Shown here: piece by piece, positions 40,092 to 48,372 of the stretch | Layout of the letters: the number at the start of each line of letters is the position of its first letter | Position numbering within the stretch: position 1 is the stretch's first letter | NCBI GenBank assembly: GCA_046594445.1 | Contig: JBKJSM010000057.1 | Span: 24,328 to 88,327, forward strand | DNA from: Gaiellasilicea sp046594445 | GTDB lineage: Bacteria; Actinomycetota; Thermoleophilia; Gaiellales; Gaiellaceae | Direction: 5' to 3' | DNA: 64,000 nucleotides | The notes under the pieces: generated by a model | Database searches by the model: none | What the model saw: the letters and a program-made list of their open reading frames with translations, nothing else | What the model was told of the DNA's origin: nothing | Program-made: the position numbers and the translations under genes

Positions 40092-41975
40092 CTAGGCGGC
40101 GCGCGGAAGCGCATCGAGCTCGGCCCCGGCAAGGAGCGCCCTGAACGCCGGCGACTCGTACAGCTGCCTCCGAGCACCCTCTGCGAGCTCGAGCTCGGCG
40201 AACACCGCGCGCGCGTCGCTCGTCCAGACGTCCTCGCCTGCCTTCCAGAGCTCGGCCAGGCTCGCGCGCAGCTCCTCGTAGCCCAAGGGCGTGTCGAAGA
40301 GCCGCCGTACGACGAGCTGCGGCGCGACGGTGCCGTTCCAGCGGTTTTCCTTCAACCGGCACGCGAGGTCGTAGCGACCGGGCCGACCGACCCGCTCGAG
40401 TTGCGACCCGAGCCCGAACGCGATCGCCTGGCCCGCGTCGCGGCCACCCTGCCGAACGCGGAAGCGCAGGTGCTTCCCCTCGCCGACGACGCCGGCCTGC
40501 ACGGCCTCGCACGCGGGCACGAGCAGCGTCACATCCGGGTTGCCCAGCCCGAAGGGCGCCAGCCGCTCCAGCTCCATGGCCAGACCGAGCGTCAGCGCGG
40601 AGCCGGGTACGATCGCGTCGATTCGGGTCACGGGCGCGAGCTCGTCGTCGCCGAGCGTTGCATCGGCGTGCGCGGCGAACGCCGCCGCGAAGGCCTCGAG
40701 GTTGGCCGGGTCGATCGACAGACCGGCCGCGGCGCGGTGACCGCCGAAGCGGTGCAAGTGCTCCGAGCAGGCGGCGAGCGCGCCGTGCAGGTCGAACGCG
40801 GGCAGCGAGCGGCCCGATCCCTTCCACTCGGCATCCTCCCCATGGCCGTCGGTTCCGGCGATCAGGACGACGGGCCTGTTGAAGCGCTCGACGAGCCGCG
40901 AGGCGACGATCCCGATCACTCCCTCGTGCCAGTCCTCGCCCCAGATCGCGTATCCCCGTCGCCGCCGCTTTCGCTCCGGCCACGACTCCACCTCGGCGAT
41001 CGCGGCGCGCAGGATCCGGTCCTCGACTGCCTGGCGATCGCGGTTCAGCAGCTCGAGCTCGTCGGCGAGCCGCTTCGCCTCGGCAGGGTCGGTCGTGAGC
41101 AACAGCTCGAGCGCCGCGTCGGGGCGGCCGAGGCGGCCCGCGGCGTTGATCCGCGGCGCGAGCCGGAAGCCGACGGCGGCGGCGTCGACCGCGGCCGGGT
41201 CGACCTGCGCGTTGCGCATCAGCGCCTGGAGGCCGGGACGCTGCGTCCGCGCGAGCGCACGCAGCCCGGCGATCGCGAGCGAGCGGTTCTCGTCCAGGAG
41301 CGGAACGACGTCGGCGATCGTCGCGAGCGCGACGAGGTCGAGGTACGGCGCCACGTCGACCCCGAGCGCCTGCGCCAGCTTGCAGACGACGCCCGTGCCG
41401 CACAGCTCCGGAAAGGGATAGTCCGAGGGGCGCGTCGCGACGACCGGGCAATCCGGAAGAGTCGCGCCCGGCCGGTGGTGGTCCGTGACGATCACCTCGA
41501 GCCCGCGAGCCTTCGCCGCTGCGACCTCCTCGACCGCGGTGATCCCGCAGTCGACCGTGAGCAGGAGCGCGCAACCCTCGTCGGCGAGCCGCGAGATCGT
41601 GTCACCGGAGACGCCGTATCCCTCCTCGAAGCGGCTCGGTAGGTACCAGTCGACGTCGGCGCCGAGCTCGCGCAGGGTCAGTACGGCGACCGTGGTCGCG
41701 CAGATGCCGTCGACGTCGTAGTCGCCGTGGACGCAGATTCGCTTGCCGGCGGCGATCGCCGCCCGGATCCGGTCGACCGCGACCGCCATGTCGCCGAGCA
41801 GGAGCGGGTCGTGTGGCTCGATCTCGCCGACGACGAACGCACGCGCTTCCTCGATGTCGCGATAGCCGCGCCGAACGAGAATCGACGCAGTGATCTCCCC
41901 CACCTCGAGCGCGCCTGCGAGCGCCTTCACCGCGGCGTAGTCGCAAGCGTCGATCGTCCAGGAGCCGTCGTGCAT
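40092..41975 (-). CDS. recJ: Single-stranded-DNA-specific exonuclease RecJ
   Basis: 627 residues from ATG 41975. DHH superfamily motifs: ICVHGDYDVDGICATT, LLTVDCGITA, VIVTDHHRPGATLPDC, LVALATIADVVPLLDENR; then the DHHA1 region GVIGIVASRLVERFNRPVVL and RFGGHRAAAGLSI, and an OB-type C-terminal domain. A 5'-3' exonuclease on single-stranded DNA used in RecF-pathway recombination and base excision. An earlier in-frame start (42035) would add an Arg-rich stretch with no homology. Same strand as rel but separated by the small plus-strand gene. Confidence 0.94.
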   Translation of the reverse strand: MHDGSWTIDACDYAAVKALAGALEVGEITASILVRRGYRDIEEARAFVVGEIEPHDPLLLGDMAVAVDRIRAAIAAGKRICVHGDYDVDGICATTVAVLTLRELGADVDWYLPSRFEEGYGVSGDTISRLADEGCALLLTVDCGITAVEEVAAAKARGLEVIVTDHHRPGATLPDCPVVATRPSDYPFPELCGTGVVCKLAQALGVDVAPYLDLVALATIADVVPLLDENRSLAIAGLRALARTQRPGLQALMRNAQVDPAAVDAAAVGFRLAPRINAAGRLGRPDAALELLLTTDPAEAKRLADELELLNRDRQAVEDRILRAAIAEVESWPERKRRRRGYAIWGEDWHEGVIGIVASRLVERFNRPVVLIAGTDGHGEDAEWKGSGRSLPAFDLHGALAACSEHLHRFGGHRAAAGLSIDPANLEAFAAAFAAHADATLGDDELAPVTRIDAIVPGSALTLGLAMELERLAPFGLGNPDVTLLVPACEAVQAGVVGEGKHLRFRVRQGGRDAGQAIAFGLGSQLERVGRPGRYDLACRLKENRWNGTVAPQLVVRRLFDTPLGYEELRASLAELWKAGEDVWTSDARAVFAELELAEGARRQLYESPAFRALLAGAELDALPRAA

Positions 41976-42026
41976 GGGCAATCGACGGTACGGGGAGTGT
42001 CGGACGGTGCGATTTCTTTGGCGCAA

Positions 42027-42056
42027 GCTGAGCATCCGCGGCAGCGGATGCTCAGC
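42027..42056 (-). terminator. Hairpin terminator after the small membrane-protein gene
   Basis: A 13-bp perfect stem (42027-42039 with 42044-42056, loop GGCA). It lies 57 bases beyond the stop of the 42113-42316 gene on the minus strand. Two smaller stems (CCCCTAAAGGGG and GGCCGC/GCGGCC near 42067-42091) sit between, so this 137-base gap is mainly stem-loops. Confidence 0.65.
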
Positions 42057-42112
42057 GCGCGAAGACCCCTAAAGGGGCCGCTCCGCGGCCCAACCTCCCG
42101 TCCTCGCCCGCT

Positions 42113-42316
42113 TCAGGTCTGAGAGCCGCGGCCGCGAAGGGAGTCGCGGATGACCTTCACCCACAAGAGGATCACGGCCGCGAGCGCGCCCAGCGCGATC
42201 ACGGCGATCGGCGTGTAGACGGCCATCTCCGAGAGGGAGTACTTGGTCACCCAGGCGCCGAGCAGCCAGATCGCCAGCACGGCCAGGATCATCGGGGGAA
42301 CGAGGCGCCTCTCCAT
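42113..42316 (-). CDS. Small two-helix membrane protein
   Basis: 67 residues from ATG 42316: membrane helices at about 8-25 (PMILAVLAIWLLGAWVT) and 35-56 (YTPIAVIALGALAAVILLWV), then a basic tail (KVIRDSLRGRGSQT), so both ends are probably cytoplasmic. TACCCT is seven bases upstream of the ATG, shared as a palindrome with the divergent gene at 42341. Function unknown. Confidence 0.7.
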   Translation of the reverse strand: MERRLVPPMILAVLAIWLLGAWVTKYSLSEMAVYTPIAVIALGALAAVILLWVKVIRDSLRGRGSQT

Positions 42317-42323
42317 GCCTTCG

Positions 42324-42333
42324 AGGGTACCCT
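42324..42333. promoter_or_regulatory. Shared palindromic -10 element (AGGGTACCCT) of a divergent pair
   Basis: The 10-base palindrome reads TACCCT on both strands. Each copy is exactly seven bases from a start codon: GTG 42341 on plus, ATG 42316 on minus. Only 24 bases separate the two genes. RNA polymerase bound in one direction would exclude the other. Confidence 0.6.
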
Positions 42334-42340
42334 TCCGGCC

Positions 42341-42796
42341 GTGAGCGAGCCCAATTACGCCTCCGGGGACGCGTACGTGGTCGAGTTCCTCGGCTACAAG
42401 TTCGGCTTCAACGCGACCGATTTCGAGGAGCGAATCACCGCCGCGGCCGTCCGGCTCGGACTGATCGGCTCGAACGATTTGGACGACGACGAGATTGCCG
42501 ATCTCGTCGAGCTCGCCGCGGACGGGAGGATCGCTGACCCGCGCAGCCATCTCGGCCGCTATCTCCTGCGCCACTGGGAGCAAGTCGGCTTGCTAGAGGG
42601 CGAGTCGCTCGTCTATTGGCTCCGCAAACTGGTCTTTCGGGGCGCGTGGCTGGACCACCGCGTCAAGGAGGGCCTGCTCGAAGTGGCGTGGGACGAGGAC
42701 ACGGGCGACTTCGGCTACGCGGAGCCCCGGGGCGGCCGTGCCCTGCTCGAGCTGGCGCCGGTGCCGTCCTGGCACGAGCTCCAGTTCCGGCGTTGA
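42341..42796 (+). CDS. Conserved-looking acidic hypothetical protein
   Basis: 151 residues from GTG 42341. Soluble and acidic (theoretical charge clearly negative), mostly helical, with aromatic-rich segments YVVEFLGYKFGFNATDFEER and YLLRHWEQVGLLEGESLVYW. No family recognised. The stop overlaps the following membrane protein's TTG start as TTGA, so the two proteins are probably made together and may interact. Confidence 0.75.
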   Translation: MSEPNYASGDAYVVEFLGYKFGFNATDFEERITAAAVRLGLIGSNDLDDDEIADLVELAADGRIADPRSHLGRYLLRHWEQVGLLEGESLVYWLRKLVFRGAWLDHRVKEGLLEVAWDEDTGDFGYAEPRGGRALLELAPVPSWHELQFRR

Positions 42797-43557
42797 AACG
42801 CGCACTCGCGATCCTGGGTTTCATCGGCCTGCTGCTGGCCGTCGACACACAGGTGGACGCGAGGATGCAACTCGTGCTCGGCCTCGCGGCGTGGGTCGCC
42901 CTCGCGCTTGCGCTTCGAGGGGTGGCGGCGCTGCTGCGCGCGCAGGCACTCGTCGTCGTCGTCGTCGCGACGTGCGCCGAGGTCGTCGGCTCGATCGTCT
43001 GGGGCGTCTACACCTACCGGCTCGAGAACCTGCCCTCGTTCGTGCCGCCCTGCCACGGGCTTGTCTACCTCGCGGGCGTCTCGCTGGCGGCCTGGGCCGC
43101 TCCCCGGCGCGCGCTCCTGATCCGCTTCGCGCTCGTCGCCGTGCTCGCCTGGGGCGTGGCGGGCGTGACCGTGCTACCGCGTTCCGACGTGGGCGGGGCG
43201 ATCGGGGCGGCTCTGCTCGCCGTCTATCTGATCCGCGGCCGGGCGCCGGAGATTTACGCCGGCGTCTTCCTCGTGGTCGCCTGGCTCGAGCTGTACGGGA
43301 CGGCGATTGGGACCTGGGAGTGGGCCGCGGTCATCCCCGGCACGGGCGTCACCCAAGGAAACCCGCCGAGCGGCGTCGCCTCCGGCTACGTGTGGTTCGA
43401 CATCGCGGCGCTCGCACTCGCGCCGCGGTTGCTCGCCGCCGCTCAGTACGCGGCGCGGCGCGCGAGGCCGAGCGCGTACTCCGGCCACCAGACGCCGGCG
43501 GTGGGAGCGCCATTGCACTCGCCGTCGGACTCTCCGGGACCCTTGACCCAGAGATAG
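42793..43557 (+). CDS. Multi-pass membrane protein of unknown function
   Basis: 254 residues from TTG 42793 (TTGA overlap). About seven membrane helices; a conserved-looking loop LENLPSFVPPCHGLVYLAGV between helices 3 and 4 and WEWAAVIPGTGVTQGNPPSG near the end could form an outer-face site. The final 35 residues are hydrophilic and are encoded by DNA that also encodes the end of the GH6 enzyme on the other strand (115-base overlap). The tail may therefore be a recent extension. Function unknown. Confidence 0.75.
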   Translation: MKRALAILGFIGLLLAVDTQVDARMQLVLGLAAWVALALALRGVAALLRAQALVVVVVATCAEVVGSIVWGVYTYRLENLPSFVPPCHGLVYLAGVSLAAWAAPRRALLIRFALVAVLAWGVAGVTVLPRSDVGGAIGAALLAVYLIRGRAPEIYAGVFLVVAWLELYGTAIGTWEWAAVIPGTGVTQGNPPSGVASGYVWFDIAALALAPRLLAAAQYAARRARPSAYSGHQTPAVGAPLHSPSDSPGPLTQR

Positions 43558-44405
43558 GCGTCGACGAGTGGATGCGCCGTGCGCGCGGTCGGTCGCGTCC
43601 CGAGCGCACGGCCGGGCGGGTTGCACCACTCGTCCTCCTGCTTCTTCCAGAGGCGCCGCGGGTACGGCCCGCGGCCGTTCCGACTGGTGTCGATCACGAA
43701 GTGCGCCCCGCCGGTCAGCGACGAGACGTGCCTGCCGAAGGCGATCGACGCGGCCGTCGTCTGGAAGTTCGAAACGTTGAGTGCGAAGCCGCGCGCCTGT
43801 CCGATCCCGCCGCGGCGAAGGAGGTCTGCAATCGCCTCGGGGCTCATCCACACCGCGTTGCCCGCGTCGATGTACACCGCGGTTGCACGCAGCCGAGAGA
43901 GACGGTCGGCGGCGTAGCGGAGCAGCCCCAGCCGTTCCGTGCGCCGTCCGGCGGTGAGGCAGTCCGGCGACGCGACGTTCGGCAGCGCGTCCGGCTCGAG
44001 CACGACGGCAGCCCGGCGAGAGCCGATCGCACGGGCGACGGTGTCGACGTACCGCCGGTACGCCGGGGCGTTCGCAGCCCCGCCGCGCGAATAGAGACCG
44101 CAGTCGCGGTGGGGGATCGCGTACAAGACGACGAGCAGCAGCTCGCCGTTCGGCGTCACCTCCGCGTAGCGCGCGGCGAGCTTGCCGGCCTCGCGCGGCT
44201 CGGTCGACCACTGCGCCCGGGGCTGCGAGGCGATCTTCTCGATCAGCGCCGCGTGCGCCGGGCGCGTGTCCCGCCACGCGCGTACCTGGATCGCCGGCTT
44301 CGAATAGGGGTCGACGTACCACTTCGCGCCCACGAAGGGATTGCCGCCCGCCGCGCCCGCAGCCCCAGGGAGGAGCGCGATCGCGAGTGCGAGCAGGAGG
44401 CGCAT
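43443..44405 (-). CDS. Secreted glycoside hydrolase family 6 (endoglucanase/cellobiohydrolase)
   Basis: 320 residues: signal peptide (LLLALAIALLPGAAGAAG) then a GH6 barrel without a cellulose-binding module. Motifs in order: NPFVGAKWYVDPYSK, AVVLEPDALPN with the catalytic Asp, TAVYIDAGNAVW, FALNVSNFQTT, FVIDTSRNGRGPYP, EWCNPPGRALG, DAYLWVKGPGESDGECNG and GVWWPEYALGLAR. It cleaves beta-1,4-glucan with inversion. It starts immediately after the stop of the upstream small gene. Possibly secreted for cellulose use or remodelling of a glucan envelope. Confidence 0.95.
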   Translation of the reverse strand: MRLLLALAIALLPGAAGAAGGNPFVGAKWYVDPYSKPAIQVRAWRDTRPAHAALIEKIASQPRAQWSTEPREAGKLAARYAEVTPNGELLLVVLYAIPHRDCGLYSRGGAANAPAYRRYVDTVARAIGSRRAAVVLEPDALPNVASPDCLTAGRRTERLGLLRYAADRLSRLRATAVYIDAGNAVWMSPEAIADLLRRGGIGQARGFALNVSNFQTTAASIAFGRHVSSLTGGAHFVIDTSRNGRGPYPRRLWKKQEDEWCNPPGRALGTRPTARTAHPLVDAYLWVKGPGESDGECNGAPTAGVWWPEYALGLARRAAY

Positions 44406-44720
44406 CTAGGCGTCCGGCAGCGAGAATCCGATCGGGCTCTCGGGCTCGGCTCGACTCAGCGTGAGCTGGCGAATCGACCCGAGCGGGACGATCAGCTCCT
44501 GCTGCTCCCCGCCCTCCGGGTGCGGGATGAGAGTCAGAAAGCCGTAGCCCGGCTCGGGCGAGAGCGACGCGAGCCGGAAGAGCGCGCCGTCGGAGAGCTC
44601 CACCTCGACCATCGCCTGCTCGAGCCCGTGGTCGGAGGCGAACGACTCGATCCTGCGGTGGATGCGGGCGACGAAGTCGTCCAGCGGCCCGATCATCCCC
44701 GGTGTCCAGAGCTCCGGCAT
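44406..44720 (-). CDS. Hypothetical protein ahead of the GH6 gene
   Basis: 104 residues; TAGAGT six bases upstream of ATG 44720 supports the start. Predicted alpha/beta (MIGPLDDFVARIHRRIESFA, QAMVEVELSDGALFRLASLS, QQELIVPLGSIRQLTLSRAE). No family recognised. Its stop is directly followed by the GH6 start. The same -10 box overlaps the stop of the helicase gene to its right, so it can be transcribed apart from it. Confidence 0.7.
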   Translation of the reverse strand: MPELWTPGMIGPLDDFVARIHRRIESFASDHGLEQAMVEVELSDGALFRLASLSPEPGYGFLTLIPHPEGGEQQELIVPLGSIRQLTLSRAEPESPIGFSLPDA

Positions 44721-44729
44721 GACGCAACT

Positions 44730-46682
44730 CTAGGCGAGCTGGAGCTCGGCGGGCAGCGGCCGGGCGTAGAGGACGACGAGCGTCGTCGTCGGCCGGGTCA
44801 GCGCGACGTAGAGCTCGCGCAGGCCCTGCTCGCGGTCGGCGACGAGCGCCGGCTCGACGACGATCACGTGGTCGAACTCGAGGCCCTTGGCAGCACGCGG
44901 GGTGAGGAGCGGGATCCCCTCGAACGAGCTCCCGTGGGCGAGTGCGGGCTCGACGAGCTCGTCGGGGACGATCAGCGCCACGAGGCCGTCCTCTCGAGCC
45001 AAGCGCTCCGCCTCGTGGTAGGCCTCGCGAAGCAGCGCGTCCTCCGCCACCTGCCGCAGCACCGGCTCGAGACCGCCGACGCGGTAGGCGAGCGGGCGCT
45101 CGAGATCGGGCGCGATCGTGTCGAGCAGCGGGAGCGCGAGCTGCATGATCTCGCGCGGTACGCGATAGGCGTGGCGTAGCTCCTCCACCTCGGCCTCGTC
45201 CCCGTGCGGCAGGTAGGGGAGCACCTCGTCCCAGCTCGCGTAGGTGACGGCGCCGGTGCCCTGGGCGACGTCGCCGAGAATCGTCAGCGCGCCGTCGCGA
45301 GCGCGCCGACCGATCATCCGCAGCTGCATCGGCGAAAGGTCCTGCGCCTCGTCGACGATCACGTGGTCGAAGGTCCGGCTCGGCGTTCCCACGAGCGCGT
45401 GCGCCTCGTCGAGCAGAGCCACGTCGGCGTCGCTCCAGCCTGGTTCGCGACGGCGCAACAGCCGCTGCTCGTCCTCCGAGAGAACTCCGTCGGCCGCCTC
45501 GGCGAGGAACGCAGGGGTCGAGAAGAGCGCGCGCACGAGCTTCTCCGGCGTCACCGCGGGCCAGGCTTTGTCGACGACCCTGCTCAGGTAGCCGCCTGTC
45601 TTCAGCGCCTTCTCCACCTCCTCCCCGTCCCGGATCGCCGCGCCGCCGAGCACCCGCCCGTACTCGGCGTAGAAGCTACGCACGAGGCTCATCCGGAATC
45701 GCTCGCGGGCAGCCTCCGTCGTCCCGTGCTCCGCGCGGATCTCCCCGAGCAGCCGCTCGACCTCCCTAGTGCGGACGCGGATGTACTCGCCCTCGAGCTT
45801 GACGTTCAGCTCCTCCGGGTCTCCTGCGAGGCGGAGCTCCCCCGCCCGCGCGATCACGTCTGCCATGCGCGTGTCCGCTTTCAGCCGCGCGACCTCCCGC
45901 GCGTCGGTCAGCGTGGGCGTGATGCCCTCGACGAGATCGGCGACAGCGAGCTGCTCGACGCTGTCCTCGCCGAGCGCCGGCAGCACGTGCGAGACGTACT
46001 CCATGAAGGTGCGGTTCGGCCCGACGACGAGCACGCGGCTGCGCACGAGGCGCTCGCGGTGCGTGTAGAGCAGCCACGACGCGCGGTGCAGGCCGACGGC
46101 CGTCTTCCCGGTGCCGGGGCCGCCCTGGATCACGAGCGGCCGCTCGGGCGGGTGCGTGATCAGACGGTACTGGTCGGCCTGGATCGTCGCGACGATGTCG
46201 CGCATGCGCATGTCGCGAGCCCGGTCGAGCTCCTCGAGCAGGAAGTCCCCGACGCTGGCTCCGTCGAGCGTCGAGCCGTCGAGCGCCTCGTCTGCGATGT
46301 CGAGCAGCCTGCGGCCCTGCGCCCGGAAGCGCCGTCGGAGCGTGACGCGCTGCGGGTCCTGCGGCGTCGCCGTGTAGAACGGCCTCGCCGCGGGCGCCTG
46401 CCAGTTGACGACGACCTGCTCGCCCTCGTCGTCGTGCACCCAGCGCCGGCCGACGTAGAGCGCCCGCTCGACCGCTTCGAAGTCCAGCCGGCCGAAGAGG
46501 AGCCCGCGCTCGGCGTCCTCGAAGGTCGCGACCCTCTTCGCCGCCCAGGCGTCGAGCGCGGCCTGGGCGACCTCGCCGTCGGCGGCCTCTGCGGCGCGCC
46601 CGACGATCTCGCGCATGCGCTCGAGGCACGCGTAGGCGTAATCGACGTACGCCTGCTCTGCCTCCAGCTCCGGGTGGCTCAC
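44730..46682 (-). CDS. HelD/HelR-like UvrD-superfamily helicase (RNA polymerase recycling factor)
   Basis: 650 residues from GTG 46682, with TAGGCT seven bases upstream (46690-46695). N-terminal coiled-coil-like arm, then SF1 helicase motifs: Walker A VIQGGPGTGKTAVGLHRASW, motif II FDHVIVDEAQDLSPMQ, LGDVAQGTG, and C-terminal LELTP-like PLLTPRAAKGLEFDHVIVVE and ELYVALTRPTTTLVVLY. The insertion between motifs and the overall length match HelD/HelR, which removes stalled or rifamycin-bound RNA polymerase from DNA, rather than UvrD or PcrA. Sits between ruvB and the GH6 unit on the same strand. Confidence 0.85.
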   Translation of the reverse strand: MSHPELEAEQAYVDYAYACLERMREIVGRAAEAADGEVAQAALDAWAAKRVATFEDAERGLLFGRLDFEAVERALYVGRRWVHDDEGEQVVVNWQAPAARPFYTATPQDPQRVTLRRRFRAQGRRLLDIADEALDGSTLDGASVGDFLLEELDRARDMRMRDIVATIQADQYRLITHPPERPLVIQGGPGTGKTAVGLHRASWLLYTHRERLVRSRVLVVGPNRTFMEYVSHVLPALGEDSVEQLAVADLVEGITPTLTDAREVARLKADTRMADVIARAGELRLAGDPEELNVKLEGEYIRVRTREVERLLGEIRAEHGTTEAARERFRMSLVRSFYAEYGRVLGGAAIRDGEEVEKALKTGGYLSRVVDKAWPAVTPEKLVRALFSTPAFLAEAADGVLSEDEQRLLRRREPGWSDADVALLDEAHALVGTPSRTFDHVIVDEAQDLSPMQLRMIGRRARDGALTILGDVAQGTGAVTYASWDEVLPYLPHGDEAEVEELRHAYRVPREIMQLALPLLDTIAPDLERPLAYRVGGLEPVLRQVAEDALLREAYHEAERLAREDGLVALIVPDELVEPALAHGSSFEGIPLLTPRAAKGLEFDHVIVVEPALVADREQGLRELYVALTRPTTTLVVLYARPLPAELQLA

Positions 46683-46752
46683 GCCTTCGAGCCTAGCGAG
46701 GCGCCTGCCGCTAGAACAGCGAGGGCAAAGAGGGGCCGGAGCGAAGCGACAC

Positions 46753-47793
46753 TTAGGGGTCTTGCGCGAACGGGATCCGCTCCTGTGGATCCCGTTCCTG
46801 CGCCGAAAGAGCCGCACCCACATGCACACGGCCGAGCTTCGTGATGATGCGGCCGCGCGGGGTGCGCTGGATGAAGCCGAGCTGGAGCAGGTACGGCTCG
46901 TAGACGTCCTCGATCGTGTCCGTCTCCTCGCCGAGCGTGACCGCGAGCGTCGAGAGGCCGACCGGCCCGCCGTCGAACTTGAACGCGATCGCCTTCAGCA
47001 ACTCGCGGTCGGTGCCCTCGAGACCCTTTCCGTCGATCTCCATCAACTCGAGCGCCTCGCGTGCGACCGCAGTCGTGATCGCGCCCTGGTGGCGGACTTC
47101 AGCGACGTCGCGGACGCGCCGCAGGATCCGGTTCGCGATCCTCGGTGTCCCGCGGGAGCGCAGCGCAATCTCGCTGGACGCGTCGTCGTCGATCTCGACG
47201 CCGAGGATGCCCGCAGAGCGCCGCACAATCGCAGTCAGCTGCTCCGGGTCGTAGTAGCCGAGCCGGAAGGTGAGCCCGAAGCGGTCGCGGAGCGGCGTCG
47301 TCAGGAGGCCGGTGCGCGTGGTCGCGCCGACGAGCGTGAACTGCGGCAGGTCGAGCGTCAGCGTTCGCGCCGCCGGGCCCTGGCCGACGATGATGTCGAG
47401 CCGGAAGTCCTCCAGCGCCGGGTAAAGGATCTCCTCGATCGAGCGGTTGATCCGGTGGATCTCGTCGACGAAGAGGACGTCGCGGAGCTCGAGCGCCGTG
47501 AGGATCGCCGCCATGTCGCCCTTCCGCTCGAGCGCCGGGCCGGCAATCGTGCGAATCCCGACGCCGAGCTCCTCGCGGATGATCTGCGCGAGCGTCGTCT
47601 TGCCGAGGCCGGGCGGGCCGACGAGCAGCACGTGGTCGAGCGCCTCTCCGCGCGCCTTCGCGGCCGCGAGCGCGATCGCGAGCTGCTCCTTGACTCCCTC
47701 CTGGCCGACGAACTCGTCCAGCCGGCGCGGCCGAAGCGTGAGCTCGAGCTCCTCCTCGTCCGGCCCGAGCACGTCAGCGGCGACGGCGCTCAC
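46753..47793 (-). CDS. ruvB: Holliday junction branch migration ATPase RuvB
   Basis: 346 residues. LRPRRLDEFVGQEGVKEQL, Walker A LLVGPPGLGKTTLAQII, Walker B DVLFVDEIHRIN, sensor VGATTRTGLLTTPLRDRFG, and a winged-helix end (LGFIQRTPRGRIITKLG). The last 30 residues contain an inverted repeat (46769-46778 with 46787-46796) at DNA level. Coupled to ruvA by a four-base overlap. Hexameric motor of the RuvABC resolvasome. Confidence 0.97.
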   Translation of the reverse strand: MSAVAADVLGPDEEELELTLRPRRLDEFVGQEGVKEQLAIALAAAKARGEALDHVLLVGPPGLGKTTLAQIIREELGVGIRTIAGPALERKGDMAAILTALELRDVLFVDEIHRINRSIEEILYPALEDFRLDIIVGQGPAARTLTLDLPQFTLVGATTRTGLLTTPLRDRFGLTFRLGYYDPEQLTAIVRRSAGILGVEIDDDASSEIALRSRGTPRIANRILRRVRDVAEVRHQGAITTAVAREALELMEIDGKGLEGTDRELLKAIAFKFDGGPVGLSTLAVTLGEETDTIEDVYEPYLLQLGFIQRTPRGRIITKLGRVHVGAALSAQERDPQERIPFAQDP

Positions 47794-48362
47794 GCGGCCT
47801 GCCGCAACGCCAGCCGAACGCGCTCCTCGGCCGGCAGGCCGGGGTCGATCGCCGCGAGCGCCTGCTCGGCCTCGACGACCGAGTAGCCGAGCTCGACGAG
47901 CGCGTCGCGCGCGGTCATGTGCACGGAGGTGCCCGCGGCGCTCGAGATCGGGACGGGATCCTCGGCGCCGATCTTCTCCTTCAGCTCGAGCACGATCCGC
48001 TCGGCGGTCTTTTTGCCGACGCCCGGGATCGCCTGGAAGCGCGCGATGTCCTGGAGGACGATCGCCCGGCGCAGGTCAGCGGCGGGCGAGCCGGAGACAA
48101 TCGCCAGCGCCACCTTCGGGCCGATCCCCGCGACGGTGAGCAGGTGGAGAAAGAGCTGCCGCTCGCCCGCATCGGCGAAGCCGTAGAGGTGAAGCGCGTC
48201 CTCGCGCACGTGCAGGTAGGTCTCGACCGTCACCTCTCCCCCACCCGTCGCTGCGCGCACCGCGCCCGGGGTGGCCGCGAGCAGGTAGCCGACGCCGTTG
48301 ACGTCGAGGACGAATCCTTCCGGCGTCTGCCCGACGAGCGAGCCGCGCAGGCGGGAGATCAC
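47790..48362 (-). CDS. ruvA: Holliday junction DNA helicase RuvA
   Basis: 190 residues from GTG 48362, preceded by GAGGGGAG. OB domain (VISRLRGSLVGQTPEGFVLD, GVGYLLAAT), two helix-hairpin-helix motifs (LLTVAGIGPKVALAIVSG, FQAIPGVGKKTAERIVLEL) and the C-terminal RuvB-contacting domain (ARDALVELGYSVVEAEQALA). Ten bases downstream of ruvC. Confidence 0.96.
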   Translation of the reverse strand: MISRLRGSLVGQTPEGFVLDVNGVGYLLAATPGAVRAATGGGEVTVETYLHVREDALHLYGFADAGERQLFLHLLTVAGIGPKVALAIVSGSPAADLRRAIVLQDIARFQAIPGVGKKTAERIVLELKEKIGAEDPVPISSAAGTSVHMTARDALVELGYSVVEAEQALAAIDPGLPAEERVRLALRQAA

Positions 48363-48372
48363 GCTGCTCCCC

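Noticed and set aside
46769..46796. Inverted repeat AACGGGATCC...GGATCCCGTT as a terminator for ruvB
   Set aside because: It lies inside the ruvB reading frame, 16 or more bases before the stop, with an 8-base loop and no T-run. More likely coding, though a dual role is not excluded.
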